Assembly (NCBI GenBank): GCA_025267735.1
Contig: CM046307.1
Location: forward strand, 8,376,258-8,440,257
Direction: 5' to 3'
Source: Mactra quadrangularis
Lineage: Eukaryota > Mollusca > Bivalvia > Venerida > Mactridae
DNA: 64,000 nt
In this document: positions 36,216 through 49,500 of the stretch, one piece after another
Numbering within the stretch: the first letter of the stretch is position 1
Layout: each line of letters starts with the position of its first letter
Made by a program: the position numbers and the translations under genes
Notes under the pieces: model-generated
Told to the model about the DNA's origin: nothing
The model's database searches: none
The model's input: the letters and a program-made list of their open reading frames with translations, nothing else

Positions 36216-36929
36216 ATAAACCGAACAAATTTACTTTCACCGTCTGGATTTATCTTTAACAACTTGTAAGCCGTGATGTAAATTCCATCGTGTTAATTTT
36301 GACAAATGATGTATCACCTATAATAAACTCAGTCTTGTAAGTTAAGCTATTTCTGCTGCAATATTGCGTGTTTTGTTGATGTAACATACTCAGCAGACGA
36401 AATGCAATCCACGTAAATATCTCTTTTGTACATTCATGACAAATCTTCAAAATAGACAGAATTACGTCTTAATTCAAACTTCACGATATTTTGTTTTGTT
36501 TCACAAAAAAATAGAAAAAAGTATCCTATTAATTTTAAATTCAGAAAACCCGTTTTTTACTAAACAACGAATGCGTGAGATGCATGATGCTAAAAGCCAG
36601 TCTTAATCGGTGTCAGTCACGATATTCCGGCATGCGAGATTTTAGAGTCTTCCAGGATTAAAGGAGAATATGAATTACTAATATTTCTCGAGTCACATTG
36701 GCTACAAATCTCTTATCTGAATTGAGAAATTATGTTTAAACGTACGTAGATATTATTATCAGAATTCCATTCGAGACAAGTTTGATAAACCTTAATCTTT
36801 ATCCTGACAGACCTCAGCTGGACACCGACTATAAACTCTCTAATCTAGACAGTCGTACATTTTAAAATACGATAAACTTGAAACATTTTTTAAAAGATAA
36901 AATCTGTACAAAAAAACTCAACTCCCTAG

Positions 36930-37196
36930 TTGAAAGTGATAGCAGGTTGGCTATCAAACTACTGCTACTTCTTGCTAGGGCTGCGGCGAGTATCCGAGTA
37001 CTCGGATATTCGTGATCCCGACCAGAAAATCGAGTACGAATATTCGTCACGTTCGAAATCGTCGGATCGCGATCTTTTTTTTGTAAAAAATGAAAGAACA
37101 TTTTCAACTATATTACCACTGAAAAAGACTCGCACTACTAATGAAAACTTTAATTTATGCAGAGACCGAATCGCCTCGTGTCGAAATTTTGATTGA
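36930..37196 (+). pseudogene. Possible hAT transposase C-terminal remnant
   Basis: The frame contains NERTFSTILPLKKTRTT followed by NENFNLCRDRI. It weakly resembles the hAT dimerisation region (ER-x-FS-T...K...R.T). The 5' part of the frame ('gagtatccgagtactcgg') is repetitive. No longer transposase frame surrounds it. Alternative: chance similarity. Confidence 0.2.
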
Positions 37197-38877
37197 TACA
37201 CATTTGAACAAAAATGTTATCACTGACTGAAATGCCCACAAACGTCTGGTAATATATATGTTTTGAGTTCATGTTTTTCCTTATAAATTTTTTTGTAGTT
37301 GTTTACTTATTTTTATTATCATATGAATTCCTGTATGCTTCTCTATTAACATGTGGTTCGTGGTTTTTATCGTGAATCGCTACAAATAAATCCTGGTTCG
37401 GTTCGGATTTTCACTTGCTCAACGATCAACTGCCATACTTCTTGCTGATAGTTTTCAAACCTGATATTCAACTGTCAGCGGAGCATACATTATCCTCGCT
37501 GATTTAGATACTAGTTACATTGGTTTATATTCACGATGGATAAAAATAGAAACCCTAGTTTAAGGCAATCAATTGTATAAAGATTATGCTTAAATAAAGA
37601 AATATAGTATTTTATTGTATTGATGAAAAGTAGGTAGCCGTGCACTTTCGACAGTTGAATACAATTAAGCAATATATAGTTGGTTCAACCTCAGGAACCT
37701 TAGACATTGAAAAATAGAGGACTCATCTTAGGATTGCAAGGTGCTCTAAGATGGTCAACTTTTTTAGAACATTGAAATATGGCCACCGATGTTCTCGTTA
37801 TTTAATGTCTAATTTTCGTTTTTCGTTTTAGTTCGGGTTCACTGAAGTCCTTCGCTTAAGTATGCTGTCGGGCAAAACACGAACATAATCTTTGATAAGT
37901 GGAAGTAAATAGTTGCTAAAGGAGGGTTAGGGCATATTCCGGTCGGTTGCTTGGAACTATGGTAATATCATAAGCATGCCCCATAATAAGCCGTTTATTG
38001 TTAAAGAAGTAGTAAAACGAACGACCTCAATCAGTATTATCTTTACTAAAACAGAAACATTAATTAACCTTAATGTAATTCCACATTTTAGACTAAGTTT
38101 AATTTAAATCGAGACATGAAAATAAATGAATATTGACTATTCAATATAAACATCACAACACTATATTATAAACAAATTTTTAATGTAAACATGTCTACAA
38201 AAACATTAGAAATGTCTCGACCTTTAAATAAAATTCGCGTGTATTTTCATTGACATATCAGCATAACTTATCTGTAACAAATTAGATTTGGAAACACTGG
38301 TTAGTGAACTCCTAAGTTTTGACATTGATGACGTACAGTACTCTTATTTAGTAAGATTTAAATCAGATTTCCGAATAAAAATTTCACCGAATATTTTTAA
38401 CCCAACCCTTCCACTCTGAAGCCAATCCAGTTAGCATAGTCTTCCTTTTAAGCGGTCTTTTTTAATCGATTCCTGCGCGGAGGTAATAAATGTAATAAAC
38501 TAAATAAAGAATATCTAATCTAATCCTACAAACATGGAGTTTTGTCCTGAAAATAATTCCTAGACAACGTTCTCAACTGCCGTTCGCTTTATCAAGTAAG
38601 ACTGTTGTCAGCAACAGATGAAGGATATTTACATGGTTTAAAGATTAGGACCAAAAATCAAGGTCCATTCAGTGAGTGGACATATACTCGTACATTGTAG
38701 TAGGTCGACTGACCGTTGTGGTGTTACTTTAAAAACTGTGGAACAATGGCTTAAAGCATCGTAAAAACATAACATTTAGAATTAAGATAAAAAGGTCAGT
38801 AATGATCATAAAAAGCATTAAACATCGGGTAATTTCGTACTCTTCGTAAAAAACAAAAGAACTCCCCCGTTTTATAT

Positions 38878-38961
38878 AGAGTTCACTGACTGCTGTTATA
38901 TGACTTTTACAGTGTGTTGTTACGACGTTTACCCCCCCCCCCCCCCCCCAAAAAAAAAAAA
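38878..38961 (+). mobile_element. SINE family A tail ending in C and A runs
   Basis: 'actgctgttatatgactttt' and 'gtgttgttacgacgttta' are the family's 3' end. Instead of the usual 'aacccaacaaa' tail there are 18 C (38932-38949) and 12 A. Confidence 0.75.
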
Positions 38962-39482
38962 CTAAAGAAAACAAAGTATTTCAACCCAAGTGACAAGATT
39001 AAATCAAAATTCAACGATTTAGACAATTTTGTTCACTTGCAACATATTTCAATACAAAATACTTTCGTTTTTTATATCATAAATATACAAATGTAATAAA
39101 CAGCCATCTTATGAAAACAGCTCTCAGCAAACTTCTGTTTCAGTTTTTTTTCAAGCTTGCAGTCGGCGACTGGCTGATGATAAAATCAGAACAAAATTTA
39201 TTAGACAATTTAAGATGTTTAAATGCTTCATTAAATCATTTCTAATTGACATAATTCCGTCAAATAGAGAGCTGATATAACGCCTTACGTCCGCCCATAA
39301 CATTTCTGTTATAACATAAAACTTTGATTCTTTAAGCGATGAAACATGTTTACATAGAACATGAGACGAACATGAAGAGAAAAATGCTTTTTTATTAACC
39401 ATCGAACTTACACAGTGTAGCCGAAGAGATCTAAGGCCTTTTAGATTCGAGACATTTTTAATCCCATTTTAGAAAAATACAT

Positions 39483-39724
39483 AGCCGCGGCCGTGGCGTA
39501 GTGGTTAGCATGTCTGACTTCGAATCCGGAGATCCGGGTTCGAATCCCGGTCGCGGCAGGTCATACCCTATACATGAGTTGTCGGCCTCGTGGTAGGGTA
39601 AGTTAGTACTGGTGGTAGAAAAAGTGTCCAGGAAACCTATAGTAGGAAAAGCTGGCCGTCGTGTATATGACCTATAGATGTGTTGAATGCGACGTTAAAA
39701 AAATAAAAAAAAGAAAATTAAAAA
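39483..39724 (+). mobile_element. tRNA-Arg-like SINE with 12-bp target-site duplication
   Basis: Flanked by 'agaaaaatacat' at 39471-39482 and 39725-39736. The head folds like a tRNA: acceptor stem gccgcg/cgcggc, A-box 'tggcgtagtggttagca', B-box 'gggttcgaatccc', anticodon loop 'cttcgaa' (TCG, Arg). The body ('gtgtccaggaaacc', 'gacctatagatgtgttg', 'gcgacgttaaaa') and A-rich tail show it is a SINE. Confidence 0.9.
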
Positions 39725-40045
39725 AGAAAAATACATGAAGTAAGCTTTCTGCTGCTGTTAATAAGAAAATCTTATCAGTCTTCTCACAATCAATGTATAC
39801 ATAGCTATATAACATGTACGTTCAAAAATATAGTCGGAAGTCAAGTCGCAAAAGACTGATGTCCATTCAAAAGTCTATTCAGAGGTCTATTTGCGAAGGC
39901 ATAGATATGTCAGGGGTGAAATATATATTTAAGTCGCCTTGGGTAAACGACACGGCCCATTCCAATTCTAGCGCACTTTCTAGTATAATTTGTTGACGAA
40001 TGAAACACTTTTGGTACAAAATGATACTTTCTATTCAATAAACCT

Positions 40046-40284
40046 GTGCTCCTTTTCACAAAAATTCTTACGAAAAAAGTTGTCGTAAGTCAATTTCATA
40101 TTGTTAGCAGTTCAAAGTCAGATGGATAATAAGCATAACTATGATATGATATTCAAAAGGTATTCACTATTCTACACAATTCTATTATATTTGGAATTGA
40201 TAAGCCAAAAAATGAGCGTATTACTTATGTTTCTTGCTTTTGACTTACGAAGATGTTTTCGTAAGATTTTTTTGTGAAAAGCAC
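40046..40284 (+). mobile_element. MITE-like element, family 1, copy 3
   Basis: Best-preserved inverted repeats of the family: 'cttttcacaaaaattcttacg' region at the left and 'cgtaagatttttttgtg' at the right. Same internal blocks as the copies at 6.1 and 20.2 kb. No ORF; would need a transposase from elsewhere. Confidence 0.88.
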
Positions 40285-41712
40285 CGTTTATTTTTTTTGT
40301 ATGACTTATAATTTAACAACATATCAGATTTTTGGTATTATCACTGCTTTACGCTTAAGGTACTTCTGCATGGTAACCAGTTTTGTGTGTTTAAATGTAA
40401 ACGCAAGTCACGCGGTACTACTAGCGTCACGTGATTTATATGATTTTACCCCGATATGTTAGAATGAATTTTATCCCATTAGGTCAGAGATTTGCATTCA
40501 GCTAACAATAGAGCATCGAAGCTATTTTGTCATGTAGCTGGAATCTCACATTCCAGAAATCCTTCTTTATCAGATGTGTGACATCTTTTTGATTTCGATG
40601 TATATAATGATTTTTAAATGTAACATCACCGAGTGCAAATTATAGTGGAACCATTTGAAACACCTAGACGATCTACTATATCTATTCAGGTATACTAATG
40701 CAAAAAAACGTAGAAGTAAAACAAATTGTTAAAGTCGGCGATTGACTGGTTTGCAAATAGCGCCAAGCTTATAATTTCATACGAGTTTACCGCTATATTG
40801 CAAATAAACAAAAGTGCATTTTATGGCGGCACAAACAACATATTCAGTGAAATACGCGTTTACTATGTTGAAACCTTGTTGAATATCAGTCCGTTCCTTG
40901 GAAGCATCAGTCTAAGACACTTTCTTTCTTTTCTCCTCAACTATTTTCTCGTATAAATAGCATGGAAAGTATTTTGGCCGGCACATTACGATTACAGCGT
41001 CAACCATTTAGGTGCTTTCTTAGCGCATAAACTAACAACTGATTTTCTCCCTGCAAATTCTTAATTGGTCCTGTGGATTATGATTGTTGACTCAAAATTT
41101 TCCACTAAAAATAAGTTAGAGATAAACTAAGTCAATTGCAAAATCAATAAGAGTGAAGAATACAATGTATACGATTATAATTCAAAGGCAAGCGTGAACA
41201 CTTCAGAAACAGAAAGTTACAGTCATTTTAAGCGCAATTTGATTCTTTTCTGTTTTGTATTTAAAAAAACTACGATTAATTTGCATACCCCCAGTAGATT
41301 ACTTTACTACGCGTATATGTCCTAAAATCCCTGTGCATATTTCTGTATAGAATTGATGTGACAATAGAATTGATCTATAGCATATACATTCCATTTGTGT
41401 ACTTTTAACACATAACGTGACTTGAGTAATTTGATAAAATAATGAGACCAAAATGCGTTTCAAATGCAGAATTTATAATTAACATTGATTTTACAATGTC
41501 AACAGACCAATGTCATGATATGACTTCTATTTGTTGCAGGCCAGTGTATTCCAACAACATATAATGTGATAAAGCACTCTCGCAGCTTGCTATCGAATTC
41601 AATGTATTTTTTTGTTAATCAACTACAATAAATTGTGTTGTGAAGGAAAATAGGGTGGTACATCGAATGTAGTTAACGATAATAAAATACGCATGTATCA
41701 GTGAATGCAATT

Positions 41713-42073
41713 AGGGACTTTAGTCAGTTATCTTTCCCTGATAAAATCTGAAGCAATCCAATTGGTAAGTAGGTCCTTACAGTTGGAATCCTCGGATTTT
41801 ATCAATGAATTCCATTGTAAGGATAACAAAATATTTCATCTAATATCTTTCTTGTTAATAAAGATATTAACAGAAGTGATCAAATTTAGATAGTTCTTTA
41901 CCATAAAAATACTTAGCTTGAATTTTAAACAATTTAAAAATTTACAAAAAAGTTATTTAAGATTAATTTTGGCAAATTTACATTGAAAAATAAGGGTAAA
42001 ATCCGAGTAATCCAACTAATAGGACCTACCCATTTGAAGAGTATACAAGGGGAAATAACTGACTAAAGTCCCT
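41713..42073. mobile_element. MITE-like element, 361 bp
   Basis: 'agggactttagtcagttatc' at the left is inverted at the right ('ataactgactaaagtccct'). A second inner pair ('taggtcc', 'ggaatcctcggatttta' against 'taaaatccgagtaatcc', 'ggaccta') lengthens the stem. No ORF. Confidence 0.85.
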
Positions 42074-42139
42074 CATTACATTGTATACTTGTTTTATCAA
42101 ATCATACGGTGGCATAGAGGTGACATGGAGATATATTTA

Positions 42140-42300
42140 ATCTTTTACGCGGCCACGCAAAAGCTCTACGTGGTCACGCAGTAGCTATTACGTGCGCACG
42201 CAATAACGTTTACGTGGCCACGTAATAGCTTTACGTGGCCACACAGTAGCTATTACGTGCGCACGCTATAACGTTTACGTGGTCACGTAATAGCTTTGCA
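42140..42300. repeat. Tandem array of ACGTG-containing near-palindromes
   Basis: Six to seven units of about 25 bp, each with a core such as 'tacgtggccacgta', 'tacgtggtcacgc' or 'tacgtgcgcacgc', spaced by 'agcta' or 'aacgt'. The order of core types repeats every three units (about 75 bp). CpG-rich against an AT-rich background. It sits about 1.1 kb beyond the stop of the - strand gene. Confidence 0.88.
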
Positions 42301-42344
42301 ACACGAATTAAAATTTCTCAATGTTGACACATGTCTTATACTAG

Positions 42345-42594
42345 TATTGTCCGTTTTTTTTCTCAACTGTCAAAGCTTGAATAATTTCACGGTGACTGAA
42401 TGCATTGTTTTTCTACTGGCGGTCTAATTGTTATTTAACATACTTGGCTAAAACATATCATACGGCGTAAGCAGCTTTATCGATCATTACACGCACTTTC
42501 TGAAATTCATGAATGTATCATGACGATAATTTTAACAAACGCATTCACCGTAAAATTATTCATGTTTTGACAGTTGAGAAAAAAACGGACAGTA
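42345..42594. mobile_element. MITE-like foldback, family 2, copy 2
   Basis: Same inverted ends as the 29.5-kb copy ('ccgttttttttctcaactg' and 'cagttgagaaaaaaacgg') with a longer centre holding 'aattttaacaaacgcattc', shared with the half copy at 36.1 kb. Confidence 0.88.
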
Positions 42595-43119
42595 CTGCAT
42601 ATAAATTTATTTTATTTCATTCCGTTTATCAATATAATTTTTGTACAAACGGTGTACTAAAATTGTAAAAAAAAAACATTAAAAGATTATAAATTCAACA
42701 TTACAATATTCTTTAATAAATATAGAAACATATTATGTAACACAAAACATATAACATATACGCATTTCTACACAATAATCACATAACTAGTGTCTATTGC
42801 ACATCATTCTAAAGCTGCAGATCATCTGTGCACGTTATACTTTAGTTTTGTTTTCCTTCTCAGTATCAAAAAGTTTGGTAGGATTAAATGATGATAGCAA
42901 ATTATCTAACATGTTGTTGTCTAAGAAATCCATGTCTCTGACATCGACAATCAAATATAAATATATGAACATTAAATTACTAAAACGAGTTCCTCTTTAA
43001 ATGAATATAATACTATCAATGTGTTATTTAGGCAATGGAAATTAATGAATTATAAATGAATTATGAAAACAAAATTCATTTAAAAATGTATAAATTGAGA
43101 CAAACATTGGTACATTCCC

Positions 43120-43125
43120 TTTATT
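43120..43125 (-). terminator. Candidate polyadenylation signal of the - strand gene
   Basis: AATAAA on the - strand about 320 nt past the stop codon. Other AATAAA-like sites occur further on, so the true end is uncertain. Confidence 0.35.
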
Positions 43126-43443
43126 CAGAGTTTCTTTCGCAAGTATTAAGCGAGATGCATATTTATGTCGTAAAATGCCAGCATTATGTTCAATTCACAG
43201 GGAAATACACCGTAACGATTTTCTAAAACACGAAGATATAACTACATGTACTAAGTCTGTTCATTTAACCCCACAAACCGATATACAATCATTTGAATGA
43301 GAGACAAATATTTTTGTTCCTTTAGAAGTTTATGTTGTATTATAATATTATACGTGCATCAATTACAATACTTTTAGAGTTCATTTTAATATCATGGTCA
43401 TGCCATTTGTCGAAATGATATTTTACAACATTCATTGTACAAT

Positions 43444-43583
43444 TTACATATCATCATGTTCAACAAAATTTGTTCTGAGACCATCTTTATCAATGTCCCT
43501 TAGTCTTTTGAATATATAAAATCCAACAGCCCCTAATAATAACCCTAACAAAAATGTCCCTGTAGCAGCTCCAGCAATCAATC
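43444..43583 (-). CDS. Exon 29: transmembrane helix, cytoplasmic tail and stop
   Basis: Phase 1 to stop. GLIAGAATGTFLLGLLLGAV then GFYIF form one helix with small-residue GxxxG-like spacing, followed by KRLRD (positive-inside) and a tail ending VEHDDM. No obvious signalling motif in the tail. Confidence 0.9.
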
Positions 43584-46500
43584 CTGGAAACAGAGAAAGA
43601 TGGAAGGATTCAAGTTAATACTGATTCAGTAAAAACCAAGGCGAACAAAATTTATCAGAGAATAAGTACATGATAAAAAGAACAAAGACATTAAATGTGT
43701 GAATAATATAAATATGCAAAAATATGCAGTCATATCGACAATTCGATTCGAGCCATACTTAAAATATACCATACTTAATTGTTTTTTCGTGCATTCACAG
43801 TCGAATAAGTCATTGCAGGCATGTTAATTGTTTTCAAACTAATTGACATTATACTGAGGCTACTTTAATCACGCCCTTGGACAAGTGGCTAATTTGTTAA
43901 ATAAAGTAATATTTTGTGTCCAAAGACATGTGACTATGTTTGTCCAATATACCCTATCTTTCACGGGTGAACGGATTATGAATATTTTGAAATGGCAAGT
44001 CAGGCGTAATGTCAACTAAGACCTTTTGAAATTTCAATAAAAGTTTGAATAAGTTATTTTAATAGACATGCATTTTAGTATGTACTTCGACATATCATGA
44101 CTTAACATTGACATTTTGTTAATGTATTACACGAATGTTAACTTAGCGACATCTTTGCTATTTGCAACAAACCACCAATGTCTCTTTTGCTATTTGCAGA
44201 AAAAACACTAAGATCTCTTTTGCTTAGCAAGTTTTACAATACCAAGAAGCAAAAAACTTTAACATTTTATTAATGCAAATTGAAAGACATTTTCACTTAA
44301 ACAATAACAAATGCAGATACAATCAATGTATATAATTAAATCCCAACCCTCGATACATATATACCATGTTATGCTTCATATGGCCAAAAGGACACAGCAT
44401 AAGAAAAGGAAAAATGAAATAAGAAGAACAGCTACCTGTATGAAGATTAGAATTATCACCAGTCTGGTGTTGTAGTTGAGAACATGGTGTGTTAGTAGAT
44501 GATGTCATACTAGCTGATGATGATGATGACGTAGAAGATGTACTGGTGGCAGTAGCTGATGATGTAGATGACAAACTTGTACTAACTGTAGATGCTGGGG
44601 TAGAACCTTGAATGAAAAGTTAAAGTGTAAATTGAGGTTTAAAGTCTGCTTCCATATACATGTTCTGCTGACTTTATAATCTTGTATGAAAACGCCTGAT
44701 CATTGAAATCACCTTTAGGCAGGCTATCCCTCACAGTACCCACTTACACCTGAGTGGAGTAGAACAACTGTAGGTTGATTTCTTGCTCAAGGAAATTAGC
44801 AGTGTCCCAAGTAGGGATCGAACTCGGGACTTCTCGATCCTTTAGCGCGCGTCCTACCACTGAATCACTGCTTTTATAAAGGTTATTGTATATACATGTA
44901 CATATCAACTATGTAATGAATAAAATAGCTTAATTACTAATAGATACAACGTTGATAAAATAATATGTAAATGTAACACTTTATAGATGGGATTTCCTCT
45001 TGCTTACAGATACATTATTTTTATGTGATTTGTACCATTATGGTTACTATATCAATACAATAATAACAATATTTTACATTATTTAATATAACATTATGCA
45101 TAAAACATCAACAAACCTTTTGTAACGATTGCAGGAGGTTGTGTCCAATATGGTAGAGGAAAATGTGTCCCTGTAAAAATAATCACATTAGAAATAAGAA
45201 AGTATTTATCACTAAACGTGACAATATGGAAATAAATAGAGTTTTTAATCTATATGAAATAAAACAGAAGTAAACGTGTGAATTTACTGCAAGTTAACAA
45301 GAAAACTTGCGCATACAAGTATATTTATATAACTTATGACGTTCTAGAAATGTAAGAACTAACAGAGCTAGTGCTGTTTTTAGAAATACATCTAAATTGT
45401 ATTTATACACTGACGAACGGAACGATCGTTTTCAAGTCAATCGTTTTCATTAAATGCATTTCATTTACTTAAGCAGCAAAAAGACCACTCTGCTAGCTAA
45501 GTCGGAAGCACACTACTACTAATTCCAAATCAAGTAGGGCAATTACCAGTCACTGAAAATGCATAAATACTAATTAACAGCTAAATCAAGAGATTTAGCC
45601 TTTCCATGAACGTAGAGTAGATTAACTAAAATGTGTTGCTACGATGTTAAACCTTATCTTAACAATAGCTGTAAGAAACTTTACTGTAAATGAACACCAC
45701 TAATGGAAAAACATTATTATTAAAAACGAACTTAGTTTTAATTTATATCCAAAACTCTTATAGGTAAAAACTGGATAAAGAAATTGACAACATATTTCAA
45801 ATATATTTACGGTTATATTGATCACAAAATACATCTGTACTACTAGTTGATGGTACCACGTTACCATAGCGACCAGGTAAATAACAAGTTTGTGTGTTTC
45901 CACTATAATAGAATCCTGAAAATAAATAAAAAATATACCAGAGCTAGTTTATTAACCTGAAATATATATAGTAAATTACGGTATTTTAATATTTTTAATT
46001 AGTTAACCCTTAGCAAAATACATTTTTCAATCCGATTATGTTTCTACAAAGTCAGATGAGCCACAATGACATAGCAATATGTCTTGTGCATTTTGTTGAT
46101 AAAAACATGACCAGCATCTAATGGCGATGTTCTAAAGTAAATTCTGTATCTAATTAATGAACTTATCATTTAAGTAAACAAACCGGACTCATTATCAAAG
46201 ATAAAATAAAAACATTCAAACCTTTGCAAAAATCGTTTTGTTGTTGTATACAATATTTAGCACAGTCAGATATGGTAACTGAATGTATTATTACAGATGA
46301 TATTATCTTGTATGTTCCAGCATTCACAGCTTTAAAATCTTTATCATAATAACCTAGAAAAACAAAAAAGTTAAAATATACGAAAATTTATACATCGACG
46401 TATCATTTGACAATTATTGCATGTTGCATGCAAAAGCACACAAAATACCTAAAACAAAAATAACTATAGCATTGTCAAGTACGAGGCAACTTCCTAGTTA

Positions 46501-49500
46501 GTTTACAGAGAGCAGAGCATATGAAGTGCTATGATACACAAAAATTTAATAAAATCACCTATGTTGGTCCCAACAATGTTGTTGAATTTACATTATATCA
46601 TTATTATAATACAACGTAGCTTATTTTGACTCGTTCCATACTGAACCATTATACGACTCAAAGACACAATGTGACAACTGTTATTACTTGTAATCCTTCG
46701 TGTTTTTGGTCTTGAAATATTTTCTATAGTCATTCTCTTAGTTACTTTTGCATCAAGCAGGAAAGTTTAGCCACTGACAAAGGTATGTGTATAGTTATAA
46801 ACATAGGCTCTTCGAGGAACCATAAGTAAAATGACTGAACACTACAACAATACGCACATACTACTTACTTGTGTAAATATTACAATTGGTTGTTGTTTCA
46901 CTACTTTGTGGACCATATTGTCTCTCATTGAATGATATACATTGTTTAGTACTTGGACAATATTCAAACATTCTGCAAGCACTTGTTTTAGTACATGTTT
47001 GGGCACATTTTTCATTAGATTCGACTGTGGTGTATTGTACAGAGGAAGAAGTAAGTGAAACCATTCCATTTAGTTTAACATATTCTGTCAAATATTTACC
47101 TGTAAAATAAAAGCAGATTTTTATACTTGTATTATTACATGGAATGTTTCATTTAAAAAGCTGGCTAAGAAATAATATATATTGCATTGGATTACCAACA
47201 CAAAAGTTTTGTACGTGAAATTGTGTTAAATAGTTTGTTTTTTTAATTCATGCCCAATTTATCGATTATTGAAGGGTTGTCATGGAGTTGATTTTGTTGA
47301 CTGAGATAGTACAGAACGTTTTAGTTAGACAAACGCTTTACAATATTTACCCATTTTGGTTAAACTATGTATGAGGTCACAGGGAAGATTCAATGGGCAA
47401 AGTTTTACATGTCACTATAAAGACACAGTAAGCATTAAGTTTATAATAAAATATCTCTTATACCTATTTGTCTTCTAAAATTTCAAACAACTTTTGAAAC
47501 TGAACTAATAATTTGAAATAGAATAAGAATAATAAAACAATACTAACGGTTATAAATTGTACAATTCACATTTGGTGTAAGTGTTGAATTGTCCATCTGA
47601 TCAGGATGAGTCTTGGTAAGTATACATCTTATATCTGAACCTACACAATAACTAAACCCTCTACATGTTATATCAGTACCAGATAGACATAACTGTGCAC
47701 ATTCATTTATGTTTAAATTATAGGTTGTAGAACCACTACTGATTGTCTTTGATTTTGAATACTCGGAAAATGACGAAAAGGCAAAGTCTGAAATCAAAAA
47801 TACAAACACAATGTACTGTCAAATACAGAAGTATCTATATAAAACAAAAATTTTAGTAAGAAAACATTTTGTAGATTTATTTGTTTCAATAAATGACCGT
47901 ACTTTTAGAATAAAAAAATATTTTAACTAAAATATTCATATTCTGTCTTAGGTAATGTTTTGCTTAACAATTTCATTTGTTTCCATGCAAACATTATGGA
48001 GTACAACGTACAATACTGGTATCGACTTTACTTTATAATGTGTATGTTACTTTTGTTTCAACATTCATTAATGTGAGTATTGAAACATTAACATACCCAA
48101 CTTTTAGACCCATCAGTATTTTCGCTGTTTGATACAGCCATATAGCAATGACAGTAGATACATTAGTTTTGCGATAACATAATCTACAAGCCTTGACCCC
48201 ATGTTGTGATCGATAATGTAAGATAAGGATCATAGATCACGATTATAACCATATAGATTTCACTTTATCATTGGGGGATTAAATTCCTTGTAGACAGATG
48301 TTTTATAGATTTGTATATTGTCCATTGTGCATGAGGTGTAAATTAACACTACTTTAGTGGTAACATTTTGTATACATGACAGTTCAGTTGAAACAGGGAT
48401 TTTATACAACAAATGTGTATATGTTATATTAAAAATGTTATATATATATAAAATCCCTGGTTGAAACAAAATTAACGATTGAAATAATTTTCTTATTGTT
48501 TAATAATGTTAGAAATGAGAAATATATTACAATATAACATCTCCATTTTAAATAAATTTATTGTCCGTCCGTGAATTTTTATACACCATATTTTCATTGA
48601 AACAAAAGCTTTAAAGTTAAATTGCAACAACTAATTCAATCCTCATAGTTATTGTTAAGCCGTCAATAACTATTTTTGTTTCGTTTGTCGGTTGCAAAAT
48701 TTTACTTTGACTGAAATGAACATGCATTCATTAGTATAACTGTTTGATTATTTTTTACATTTTTAATAAAATTGTTTAACATGAATTAACTAGTCAGTAA
48801 AAAATGTTTTCAAGGTATCTTCGTTTAAAGAAATAATAACGGTAGTGGTGAAATTAAAACAGTTGCATGTCGATCTTTCAGTTATTATTATGCCGCCAAA
48901 ATAAACTACACCACTTAATTAATGTGTAAAAGTATTCATTTATCAGAGAGATATGAATATATTAAAATGCAAATTATATACATATAAATATATTATAAGC
49001 AATAAAGGAGTATTTTCTAGTAAAATTATTTTAAAGTAATATTATTTTCATAATACTGATTTCATCGATTCGTATAGTCGATAATCAAATCTACCAAAAA
49101 TTACATTTTCTTAACTATCTAGAATAATTTTTTTTCTAAACCTTTGTTGCTAGATCATGTGACAGATACAACTAATTAGCAACAAAACAGAGACAGGAAG
49201 GTTATCCTGTCATAAAAGTGTACCCGCTGTGCCTTGCTATACACAGTGTATTATACAATCACACCAGAGGTCCATTTATCCGATAGCGCACATTATAAAA
49301 TTAAGAAAAAATATATGAAAAATCCAAAAAATTTGGAAAAAAGTGCAAAACAGACCAAAACTTCATGTAGATATTTTAAAAATAAAAAATGCTCCGGAAA
49401 CTAGAATCATACAGCTTTCTCATGTCGTTTGCACAAATTTGATCAAAGGACCAGAAAGGCTTTATTTTTTAACTTATATCAGCAAGAGTATCTCTTTTCC

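Noticed and set aside
44323..44574. Standalone Ser/Thr-rich ORF on the - strand
   Set aside because: It is exon 28 read through its donor into the intron, not a separate gene.
46735..46850. Further family A SINE copy
   Set aside because: A few scattered matches ('gccactgacaaaggtatg', 'gaggaaccataagta') are too decayed to define an element with confidence.
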